A stretch of DNA of 36,655 bases from JAFDZV01 sp966128725 (lineage in GTDB: Bacteria > Bacteroidota > Ignavibacteria > OLB7), in assembly GCA_966128725.1 (NCBI GenBank), contig CBHYLN010000041.1, positions 1 through 36,655 on the forward strand. Reading direction: 5' to 3'. Within the stretch, counting starts at the first letter, position 1, and each line of letters begins with the position of its first letter. The notes beneath the pieces are model-generated. The model did no database searches. It saw nothing but the letters and a program-made list of their open reading frames with translations, and was not told the origin of the DNA. Of the stretch, positions 7,148-14,358 are shown one piece after another. The position numbers were made by a program, and so were the translations under genes.

Positions 7148-8878
7148 ATGCCAACAATCACGATCGACGGAAAGCTGATCGAGTGCGCCTCTGGCAAGAT
7201 GATCATCGAGGCCGCGCTGGAGAATGGCGTCGACGTTCCGCACTTCTGCTGGCACCCTGCGCTGTCGGTTTCCGGCAATTGCAGGATGTGCCTGGTTGAG
7301 GTGGAGAAGACTCCAAAGCTGGCAATTGCCTGCGCAACACCGGTGGCCGACGGCCAGGTAGTGCATACCAACAACGAGCGGGTGACCAAGGCGCGCGAGG
7401 CGATCATGGAGTTTCTCCTGATCAACCATCCCCTGGATTGCCCGATTTGCGACGAGGCCGGCCAATGCAAGCTGCAGGACTACGCGTTCTCGCACGGCAG
7501 CGGCGAAAGCCGTTTCACCGAGCGAAAGGAACACAAGGATAAGCGGGTGCCGCTGGGGCCGGAGGTGCTGTTTGATGGCGAACGCTGCATCAGTTGCTCG
7601 CGCTGCATTCGTTTCTCCGATGAGATTGCCCAGCAGCCGGTGCTCACGTTTGTCAATCGTGGCGACCATGTCACGATCGAGACGTTCCCCGGAACGTCGC
7701 TGGACAATCCCTACTCGATGAACGTGATCGATATCTGCCCGGTGGGCGCGCTCACCTCGCATGATTTCCGGTTCAAGGCGCGTGTGTGGGATATGTCGTT
7801 CAACGACAGCGTCTGCCCCGGATGCGCGCGTGGCTGCAATATTCAGGTTGGTGTGCGCAACAACGAGATCCTGCGCCTGGAGCCCCGGACCAACATGAAG
7901 GTGAATCAATACTGGATGTGCGATGCCGGCCGCCTGGGTGAGTTCAAATATGTCAACAGCAACCGCGTTACCACGCCGCTGATGAAGCGCGACGGCGAAC
8001 AGGTCACGGTTGCCTGGGAGGAAGCCACTGGCCACGTGGTAACAACGCTCCGTGCGCTGAAGCCCACCGAGATCGCCTTTGTTGGTTCGGCGTCGGCCAC
8101 GTGCGAGGAGAACTATGCGTTGGCGAAGTTCGCGCGCGAGGTTATCGGCTGCTCGAACATCGATCTGGTTGCCCACACCGACGCCGCCTTTGCCGACAAC
8201 AAGCTTCGCCTTGCCGACCGTGCCCCGAATACCCGTGGCGCGCGCGAGGTTGGCGTTTCGCCCGACAAAGCCGGGCTGGATCTGGCCGGCATCCTGGCAG
8301 CCATTCGTCACGGCCGATTGAAGGCTCTGTACGTTATGGACCCGGCCTTGGTGGTGGATGCCGAGCTGGCACACGAACTGGCCAAGCTGGAGCTTCTGGT
8401 GGTGCATGCCTCCAACCCAACCGCCATTGCCGACCTTGCCGATGTGGTGTTCCCGCTTTCGACCTACGCGGAGAAGGAGGGGACGTTCGTTAATGCCGAC
8501 AGCGTTGTGCAGCACATCATGCCCGCGGTTGTGACCAAGGAAAACGAGCGGATCATGGGGATGCGCATGTCGCGTCTTGATCGCTTTGGTGCTGCCAACG
8601 ACCGTTGGACCCAGGGTGCCCGTCGCGACTCGCGCCCGGCGTGGCAGGTGCTGCAGACGCTTGCGAAGGCGTGTGGCGCCAACTGGCATTACGGCTGGGC
8701 CGAGGATCTGTTCGAGGAAATGGCCACCAAGCTGCCCTCGTTCCGGTCCATGAGCTACGAGAAGCTGGACGAGTATCGGGGCGTGGAGCTGGGGCGCGGC
8801 GATCGTCCTACGCCTCATGGGTGGACATACATTGCCCACGATCTTCGCCCGCAAACGATTGCCTCGCACGAATCGTAG
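7148..8878 (+). CDS. nuoG: NADH-quinone oxidoreductase subunit G
   Basis: This 576-residue protein is the peripheral-arm complex I subunit that carries electrons through a chain of iron-sulfur clusters. A 2Fe-2S ferredoxin site has Cys34, 45, 48 and 62. The His-Cys 4Fe-4S site (N5) has His94, Cys98, 101 and 107. The N4 site has Cys147, 150, 153 and Cys197 (NVIDICPVG). An exact CX2CX3CX27C set (Cys223, 226, 230, 258) is the extra N7 cluster known from Thermus and E. coli NuoG. The remaining region is a shortened molybdopterin-oxidoreductase-like domain. It is 576 residues against about 780-900 in Thermus and E. coli, so the C-terminal half is trimmed. nuoH and nuoI follow. nuoE and nuoF are not upstream. 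Confidence 0.96.
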   Translation: MPTITIDGKLIECASGKMIIEAALENGVDVPHFCWHPALSVSGNCRMCLVEVEKTPKLAIACATPVADGQVVHTNNERVTKAREAIMEFLLINHPLDCPICDEAGQCKLQDYAFSHGSGESRFTERKEHKDKRVPLGPEVLFDGERCISCSRCIRFSDEIAQQPVLTFVNRGDHVTIETFPGTSLDNPYSMNVIDICPVGALTSHDFRFKARVWDMSFNDSVCPGCARGCNIQVGVRNNEILRLEPRTNMKVNQYWMCDAGRLGEFKYVNSNRVTTPLMKRDGEQVTVAWEEATGHVVTTLRALKPTEIAFVGSASATCEENYALAKFAREVIGCSNIDLVAHTDAAFADNKLRLADRAPNTRGAREVGVSPDKAGLDLAGILAAIRHGRLKALYVMDPALVVDAELAHELAKLELLVVHASNPTAIADLADVVFPLSTYAEKEGTFVNADSVVQHIMPAVVTKENERIMGMRMSRLDRFGAANDRWTQGARRDSRPAWQVLQTLAKACGANWHYGWAEDLFEEMATKLPSFRSMSYEKLDEYRGVELGRGDRPTPHGWTYIAHDLRPQTIASHES

Positions 8879-8895
8879 TCGATCCCGTGTGTGTG

Positions 8896-8918
8896 GCCGC
8901 GCACATGCCGTGCGCGGC
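8896..8918 (+). other. hairpin in the nuoG-nuoH spacer
   Basis: A perfect 9-base-pair stem, GCCGCGCAC with GTGCGCGGC around an ATGCC loop, lies 18 bases after the nuoG stop. There is no following T-run, so full termination is unlikely. mRNA processing or stability control is a better guess. Confidence 0.6.
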
Positions 8919-8957
8919 GAATTGACGATTTCAGTACGGACAACCTAACTGGCGGTT

Positions 8958-10013
8958 ATGACACTTATCGACGTCATCATACTGTTGGTCAAGATCTTCG
9001 TGGTGCTCCACGTGTTCCTTATCGGAGCAGCGTATGTGGTGCTGTTGGAGCGCAAGGTCTCGGCATGGATTCAGGATCGTGTTGGCCCCAATCGCGTGGG
9101 CTGGCGCGGCTCGCTTCAATCCTTTGCCGACGTTCTCAAGCTGGTGTTGAAGGAGGACATTGTGCCCGCGCAGGCCAATAAGTTCTTCCACTTCCTGGCG
9201 CCGGTGATCTCCATCTCGGTGGCGATTTCCGTGTGGGCGATGATTCCGTTCTGCAGCGAGTTCACCATCGCCGGCGTTACCATCACGCCAACGATTGCCC
9301 CCAATCTGAACGTGGGCATCCTTCTGTTGTTGGCGCTCGGTTCGTTGGGTGTGTACGGCATCACGCTGGCCGGTTGGGCTTCCAACTCGAAGTACTCGTT
9401 GCTTGGCGGCTTGCGCAGCTCGGCGCAGATGATCAGCTACGAACTCTCGATGGGCCTGTCGTTGATCGGCATGATCCTCGTGATGGGTTCGATGAACGTG
9501 ACCGACATCGTCAATCAGCAAGGTGGATACTGGTTCGGCTGGCTGCCGAAATGGAACTTCATGGTGCAGCCGGTTGGTTTCCTGATCTTCCTGATTGCCG
9601 CGTTCGCCGAAACCAACCGTGCCCCGTTTGACCTTGCCGAGGCCGAGCCGGAGCTGGTGGGCGGTTTCCATACCGAATACACCGGCCTGAAGTTCGGCCT
9701 GTTCTTCCTTGCCGAATACGGCAACGTGATCCTGATGTCGGCGTTGATGGCCACGCTGTTTTTCGGCGGATACCATTTCCCGTGGCTGGAGGATCTTCCG
9801 TTCTTCCAGCAGAACGCCGGGCTTCTTGCGTTGCTGCAGTTCTCTGCGTTGTTCGCCAAGGCGCTTTTCTTCATCTTCTTCTTCGTGTGGGTGCGCTGGT
9901 CGATTCCGCGCTTCCGCTACGACCAGTTGATGGATCTGGGCTGGCGGGTAATGTTCCCGCTTGCTCTGCTCAACACCGTGGTTACCGCGGTTGTGGTGCA
10001 GGTGATGAAGTAA
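8958..10013 (+). CDS. nuoH: NADH-quinone oxidoreductase subunit H
   Basis: This 351-residue integral-membrane complex I subunit lies at the junction with the peripheral arm, next to the quinone site. It has about eight hydrophobic segments. The family signatures ERKVSAWIQDRVGPNRVG (about residues 31-48) and the long acidic loop ETNRAPFDLAEAEPELVGGF with FHTEYTG are intact. The start ATG at 8958 begins MTLIDVIILLVKIFVVLHVF. The gene is second of three nuo genes, with a 79-base spacer before it and a 99-base spacer after it, both containing hairpins. Confidence 0.97.
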   Translation: MTLIDVIILLVKIFVVLHVFLIGAAYVVLLERKVSAWIQDRVGPNRVGWRGSLQSFADVLKLVLKEDIVPAQANKFFHFLAPVISISVAISVWAMIPFCSEFTIAGVTITPTIAPNLNVGILLLLALGSLGVYGITLAGWASNSKYSLLGGLRSSAQMISYELSMGLSLIGMILVMGSMNVTDIVNQQGGYWFGWLPKWNFMVQPVGFLIFLIAAFAETNRAPFDLAEAEPELVGGFHTEYTGLKFGLFFLAEYGNVILMSALMATLFFGGYHFPWLEDLPFFQQNAGLLALLQFSALFAKALFFIFFFVWVRWSIPRFRYDQLMDLGWRVMFPLALLNTVVTAVVVQVMK

Positions 10014-10022
10014 AACCCACGC

Positions 10023-10047
10023 GCCAGGGCAGGATGCTGACCCTGGC
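10023..10047 (+). other. hairpin in the nuoH-nuoI spacer
   Basis: GCCAGGG at 10023-10029 pairs with CCCTGGC at 10041-10047 (7 base pairs). A further imperfect CCGGC...GCCGG element lies at about 10053-10070. No T-run follows. This mirrors the hairpin between nuoG and nuoH. Confidence 0.5.
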
Positions 10048-10112
10048 CCGATACCGGCAGCAGGCCGGCATGCGAACCTTAACGGCAAACCCTGTTCTTC
10101 GATAGAAAAGTT

Positions 10113-10619
10113 ATGGCAACCAAGACGGTTCAGACCTCCAGCGTAAAGCGGATGACCTTCTGGGAGAAGCTCTATCTCCCGGAGATCGCAAAGGGGATGG
10201 GGCTTACGTTTCGGCAGATGTTCCGCCCGAAGTTCACGCGCGAATATCCCGAGGAAACCTACGAGCCGGCGGCAAGCTACCGCGGGCGCCCGGTGTTGGT
10301 GCAGGAAGATAGCGGCGAGCGATGTGTTGCCTGTGGGCTGTGCTCACGTGTCTGCCCGGCGCTTGCCATCGAGGTGCAGGCCGGCGAGACCACGCAGGAG
10401 AAGGAGCGTTATCCCGCCCTGTTCGAGATCAACATGCTTCGCTGCATCTTCTGCGGTTTCTGCGAGGAAGCCTGCCCGGAGGAAGCCATTGTGATGTCGA
10501 AGGATTACGAGCTGGTGTTCACCAACACCGAGGACGCAATCTTCGGCAAGGATAAGCTGCTTGTGCCGGCGGCGCGGCTTCAGGATCGCCTGGAATATCT
10601 TCGCCAGTACAAGGGCTGA
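10113..10619 (+). CDS. nuoI: NADH-quinone oxidoreductase subunit I (two 4Fe-4S clusters)
   Basis: This 168-residue complex I subunit carries clusters N6a and N6b between NuoG and the NuoB cluster. There are two CxxCxxCxxxCP motifs: Cys71, 74, 77, 81 (CVACGLCSRVCP) and Cys111, 114, 117, 121 (CIFCGFCEEACP). The N-terminal amphipathic region LPEIAKGMGLTFRQMF is typical of the family. It is the last gene of the nuoGHI set; nuoJ-N are not downstream. A strong terminator hairpin follows at 10653. Confidence 0.96.
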   Translation: MATKTVQTSSVKRMTFWEKLYLPEIAKGMGLTFRQMFRPKFTREYPEETYEPAASYRGRPVLVQEDSGERCVACGLCSRVCPALAIEVQAGETTQEKERYPALFEINMLRCIFCGFCEEACPEEAIVMSKDYELVFTNTEDAIFGKDKLLVPAARLQDRLEYLRQYKG

Positions 10620-10652
10620 CAGGCACCGCCTGGCACGCCCCACAGTATGATT

Positions 10653-10693
10653 GAAGCCCCGGCTTGCCTTCGGTAGCCGGGGCTTCGTTGTTT
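10653..10693 (+). terminator. terminator hairpin after nuoI
   Basis: A perfect 12-base-pair stem, GAAGCCCCGGCT with AGCCGGGGCTTC, is followed by the T-rich GTTGTTTG. It closes the nuoGHI transcript 33 bases past the stop. Confidence 0.75.
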
Positions 10694-10734
10694 GTGCGCA
10701 TTCACGAATCGGCTGCGATACAGCCCATACACAT

Positions 10735-11676
10735 ATGCCCATGCCATCATTGCGCGAATGTATCGAGGGAGGCCTGGTTGGTCTGCTTGTGGGGGATGCG
10801 CTCGGTGTGCCCTACGAATTCAGTTCAGCCGAACTGATCCCTCCACTGGATGCCATCGAGATGCAACCGCCGATCGGCTTCCGGCGTGCGCACCAGGGCG
10901 TGCCGATTGGCACGTGGTCCGACGACGGAGCCCAGGCGCTGTGCCTTCTGGCCTCGCTGCTTGAGGCCGGGACGTTCGACCCGCGCAACTTCGCGAAGAA
11001 GTTGATAGCCTGGAGCGATCACGGCTACATGGCCGTCGACAACATCGTCTTCGATATCGGCATTACCACGCACCGGGCTATCTCGACGCTTCGTGCCGGT
11101 GCCGACCCACTTACCGCCGGGCCGGACGGCGCGTACGATAACGGGAACGGCGCGTTGATGCGCGTGCTGCCGCTGGCACTATGGCACATTGGAACCGATG
11201 CCGAATTGATTCGTGATGCGGATCTTCAATCGCGCATTACGCACGGCCACATCCGCTCGCGGATCTGCTGTGCGTTGTACTGCGTGTGGGCGCGCAACAT
11301 CCTGCGCGGTATTGCCGACCCGTGGCAGCAGGCCGTAGACGTGCTCTGGAGCCACTATGACGATAACGATGAAGCGATGGTCGAGCTGGAGTTCGAGATT
11401 CAGCCCGACGTGGTTGATGGTGGCGCCGGAAGCGGCTACGTTGTTGATGCGTTGCGATCGGCCCACTGGGCGTTTCGGTTGGGTGCGTATGAACGTGTGG
11501 TGCGGTTCGCGATTTCACTGGGAAACGATACCGACACAACCGCCTGCATTGCCGGCGGGGTTGCCGGTATACGCGATGGTATCAGCGCGATACCGGAGCG
11601 CTGGCGTACGGCGTTGCGGGGCAAGGAGCTGTACGAGCCGTTGTTGCATCGCTTGCTGAGTCATCATGGGCTTTAG
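10735..11676 (+). CDS. ADP-ribosylglycohydrolase family protein (DraG-like)
   Basis: The protein has 313 residues. DraG-type enzymes remove ADP-ribose from proteins, nucleic acids or small molecules using two metal ions. Visible family blocks are GLLVGDALGVPYEF (16-29), the first metal motif as TWSDDGAQAL (60-69), NGNGALMRVLPLAL (about 137-149), THGH (169-172) and the second metal motif LGNDTDTTACIAGGVAG (262-278). The usual first motif is (T/S)DDT; here the last position is Gly65, a variant that may alter substrate choice. ATG 10741, two codons in, is an equally possible start. The upstream in-frame extension crosses the nuo terminator and is rejected. No partner ADP-ribosyltransferase is nearby. 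Confidence 0.88.
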   Translation: MPMPSLRECIEGGLVGLLVGDALGVPYEFSSAELIPPLDAIEMQPPIGFRRAHQGVPIGTWSDDGAQALCLLASLLEAGTFDPRNFAKKLIAWSDHGYMAVDNIVFDIGITTHRAISTLRAGADPLTAGPDGAYDNGNGALMRVLPLALWHIGTDAELIRDADLQSRITHGHIRSRICCALYCVWARNILRGIADPWQQAVDVLWSHYDDNDEAMVELEFEIQPDVVDGGAGSGYVVDALRSAHWAFRLGAYERVVRFAISLGNDTDTTACIAGGVAGIRDGISAIPERWRTALRGKELYEPLLHRLLSHHGL

Positions 11677-11774
11677 TGCTCGTCGTATGTGACGCTGTGC
11701 TTGTGATACGGTGCTTGTGGGGGATGCCTTGCGATGGTGTTCCGTACTACGATTCCATGATGCCGTTGCCGGCA

Positions 11775-11812
11775 GGGCTCATGCGTACGATCTCAAGAAT
11801 ACGCATGAGCCC
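11775..11812. terminator. long hairpin between convergent genes
   Basis: GGGCTCATGCGTA at 11775-11787 is a perfect 13-base inverted repeat of 11800-11812. With one bulged A it extends by four more pairs (CGGC/GCCG). There is no T-run on either side. Its place between the convergent DraG and T9SS genes suggests a two-way transcription barrier. Confidence 0.55.
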
Positions 11813-11828
11813 GCCGTCGCCGGAATGC

Positions 11829-11854
11829 ATGCTGCACGGGTGCCGGTGCAGCAT
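11829..11854. terminator. second hairpin, 8 bases from the T9SS gene stop
   Basis: ATGCTGCAC at 11829-11837 and GTGCAGCAT at 11846-11854 form a perfect 9-base-pair stem with an 8-base loop just past the stop of the leftward gene at 11862. There is no clear T-run. It is probably a transcript end or an RNA 3'-end stabiliser. Confidence 0.5.
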
Positions 11855-11861
11855 TACAAGG

Positions 11862-13970
11862 TTATTGCTTTACGAGCAGGCGCGATTGCTGAACGCCGTT
11901 GATCACAAGCCGCGCGATGTATACGCCCGAAGGCAGGCCCTCGGTTGAAAGAACGCGCTGGTATGTCCCGGGTTCAACGGTCTCGTTCAGCACTTCGGCC
12001 ATGGTCTGCCCGGCGGCGTTTACCAGTGTGATTGTCGCCACCGCGCGCTCGGCCACGTTGAACTCAACGATGGTGTTGCCGGTTGTTGGGTTGGGCGCGG
12101 TTGTGAACCGTGATGCCGTGTTGATGCGCGGCCCTGCAACGCCGGCCCCTTGCAGCTCCGACCGCCAGACGCCTGCGGCCGAGGATCCGAGATAGAGATC
12201 GTTGCCGTTGCGCAACAACACCGTTGGTGATACGTCCGGTGGCAGGATGCCTGAAGCGTCCGCCCAGATGGTGCCGTCGAACATGTGCGTGGCGGTACGC
12301 GTAACGCCGCCATTGTTCACCACGGTTCGCATATACATCCGATTATCACCGCCCACCAGACCCGTGACCGTCCATGCTGGAAGCGATGCCTCCGGGATGT
12401 CGAATTGCTCCTGCTTCCATCCGCCTGCTTCGCTGTTGAACGTGAACAGCATTGGCTTGGGTGATGTTGCCGCAAACAGATAGATGCGCGAGCCAAGCGT
12501 CAGCAACGACATGGCTGGTTGAAAGGAATCGCGAGGCGGTAGCCCTGCGTTGGCCGTTTGCCACGACCGTCCCTGATTGGTGGAGCGATAGAATCCTTCC
12601 ACGGTGTTGATGATCAGTTCCTTTTCGGTAACCAGCATATGCGTTACCGGCACTGGTACCTCGGAAGTCGGCAGACCGCCGCTGGCCTTGCTCCAGGTGG
12701 TACCGTTGTTGTTTGTCCTGTAGACCCCGCCGCTTTCCCATCGGTACGAACCATGTTCGCTGTAAATCGAACCAAGGCTTATGTACAGCCAGGTTCCGTC
12801 GGACCCGACGCCCGTGATCCTGGCATTGATCCCCTGAAACACGCTGTCGGCAGCCAGCCAGGTTGCGCCGTTATCCAGTGTGCGGTAGATGTGTTGCTGA
12901 TTCACCGCGAACATCGCCCCGCCAAGGCTTACCAGCGCCGAGGCCGATACATCGGGCAGCACCAGTTCCCATTGATTCCCTCGGTCGGTAGTGCGATGGA
13001 TTCCGCCACCGGCCGATGCGAACACCGCCGAGCCAACCGAGCCCATGCTCTGTACGCTTGTGGCCACAAGTGTTGCGCGGTGTTCCAGCTTCGAGCCGAT
13101 TAACGAGCTGGGCGCTATGGAATACAGGCCCGAGAACAGGCCAACGATAAGATTGCCTTCGGGGTCAATGGTGTGCGGTGATTCTCCGTCCGGAATCTCC
13201 AGGCGTTGCCAGGCGTTCCCCACCAGACGGAACGTGCCCACGGATGTGCCGGCCAGTAGGGTGGTGCCGTCGTAGTCAATCCAGTACAGGTAGTTGCCGG
13301 GCACGACCGAGCATATGCGTTTCCATGACTTGCCCTGGTCGTTGGTGGCGTGTACGCCGCTGGTGACCGCGAAGATTGTGCCGCCGGATTCGAACAATCG
13401 CGTAACCGGATTTGATGCCGCCGAGAAGCTGGGTGTTGTTGTATCCCAGGTGCGGCCCCCATCGGTTGAGCGAAGTAATTCCGGCGTGAACCCAACCGAT
13501 GCAAGTATCACCGCCGAATCCGCGGCCATCGATGTAACCGACGGCCACGGCATACTGCCACGGAACTCCCATGTGGCGCCGTCGTCGGTTGAAGCAAACA
13601 CCGAGTCGACGTAGTTCGCGTACAGTTCCCTGGGCGATGATACCAGTGTTCCAAGCACCGCCATCGGTTGCCAGGTATGCCCGTCGTCAACCGATCGCAT
13701 GGTGGTTGTGCCGTTGAATCCGCCCCCGACCCACACGCCCGATTGTCTGCGCTGGATCGTCATCAGCGTGGTTGTGCTCAGCCGCGCCCACGTTGCGTTG
13801 GCAATCGAGTATCGGAATACACCGCCGCCAACCGCCGCGGTAATCGATCCGTTGTGGTATGCCAGGCCTGTGAACGATGCCCCTGCCGGTCCATTTGTCT
13901 GTGCCCATTGTGCCCACGTGCTCGACGTGGCCAACAGCAGGGCCAACGCCGCAAGAAAGTTGATACGCAT
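11862..13970 (-). CDS. secreted Asp-box beta-propeller protein with T9SS C-terminal sorting domain
   Basis: The protein has 702 residues. I chose ATG 13970 because AAAAGGAG lies just upstream and MRINFLAALALLLATSSTWA is a clean signal peptide; the open frame upstream is not conserved. The body holds at least eight Asp-box/BNR turns of the S/T-x-D-x-G-x-T-W type (SVDDGHTW, STDDGATW, STDGGRTW, TNDQGKSW, TTDRGNQW, TLDNGATW, TNNNGTTW, STNQGRSW), typical of sialidase-like or Ycf48/sortilin-like propellers. Catalytic sialidase residues are not evident. The last 75 residues (APNPTTGNTIVEFNV ... LPSGVYIARLVINGVQQSRL) form a type A T9SS sorting domain, so it crosses the outer membrane and is displayed or released. 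A paralogue lies at 33155-35284. Confidence 0.88.
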   Translation of the reverse strand: MRINFLAALALLLATSSTWAQWAQTNGPAGASFTGLAYHNGSITAAVGGGVFRYSIANATWARLSTTTLMTIQRRQSGVWVGGGFNGTTTMRSVDDGHTWQPMAVLGTLVSSPRELYANYVDSVFASTDDGATWEFRGSMPWPSVTSMAADSAVILASVGFTPELLRSTDGGRTWDTTTPSFSAASNPVTRLFESGGTIFAVTSGVHATNDQGKSWKRICSVVPGNYLYWIDYDGTTLLAGTSVGTFRLVGNAWQRLEIPDGESPHTIDPEGNLIVGLFSGLYSIAPSSLIGSKLEHRATLVATSVQSMGSVGSAVFASAGGGIHRTTDRGNQWELVLPDVSASALVSLGGAMFAVNQQHIYRTLDNGATWLAADSVFQGINARITGVGSDGTWLYISLGSIYSEHGSYRWESGGVYRTNNNGTTWSKASGGLPTSEVPVPVTHMLVTEKELIINTVEGFYRSTNQGRSWQTANAGLPPRDSFQPAMSLLTLGSRIYLFAATSPKPMLFTFNSEAGGWKQEQFDIPEASLPAWTVTGLVGGDNRMYMRTVVNNGGVTRTATHMFDGTIWADASGILPPDVSPTVLLRNGNDLYLGSSAAGVWRSELQGAGVAGPRINTASRFTTAPNPTTGNTIVEFNVAERAVATITLVNAAGQTMAEVLNETVEPGTYQRVLSTEGLPSGVYIARLVINGVQQSRLLVKQ

Positions 13971-14358
13971 GGGGGATCTCCTTTTCAAGGTCAATTCGTT
14001 AGGGTGTGCGAACCGTATATCCCTCCCAAGCCACGGTCCGGATCGAGTGTCGTGCCACCGGGCGTAGTGCCGCCGCATACCGCAGTAAGCGCCCAACGGT
14101 AGGCACGCAGTTTTAAGGTCGCAAGGCGTGGTTAACAAATCGTTGACAGGTGTTCGTGAGCTGCTGTGTCGGCTCGGCTTCCGCGGCGTTTGCTCACGGC
14201 CGGAGTGCCGGGCGTGTGATGATTGTTTGCATGCCGCTGTGAACTCGGGGAGCCTTCCTGTGTTCATATTGTTGGATGACCTGCTGCGTGGGCCGCGAGG
14301 TACCCAACTACAATGGCATTAGCAGGGGTGTGGCCCCACCAATGGAAGGATCGTTGCG
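13971..14358. other. divergent intergenic region between the T9SS propeller gene and the BTAD regulator
   Basis: This 388-base gap has no convincing gene. It must hold the promoters of both flanking genes. I see AAAAGGAG at its left edge (ribosome site of the leftward gene), an isolated TTGACA near 14142, and a 7-base inverted repeat CGTGAGC/GCTCACG at 14155-14161 and 14192-14198. AAGGAT lies 8 bases before the rightward ATG. I found no exact TAnnTTTG box. Confidence 0.5.

Noticed and set aside
7121..8869. A 582-codon open frame antisense to nuoG
   Set aside because: It is the mirror of a strongly conserved gene in GC-rich DNA, with a His/Arg-rich, featureless product.
8896..8918. Terminator within the nuo operon
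   Set aside because: The stem is strong but has no T-run, and the downstream genes belong to the same complex, so I list it only as a hairpin.
13971..14267. N-terminal extension of the T9SS propeller gene
   Set aside because: The open frame continues upstream, but a strong AAAAGGAG site and signal peptide mark ATG 13970 as the start.
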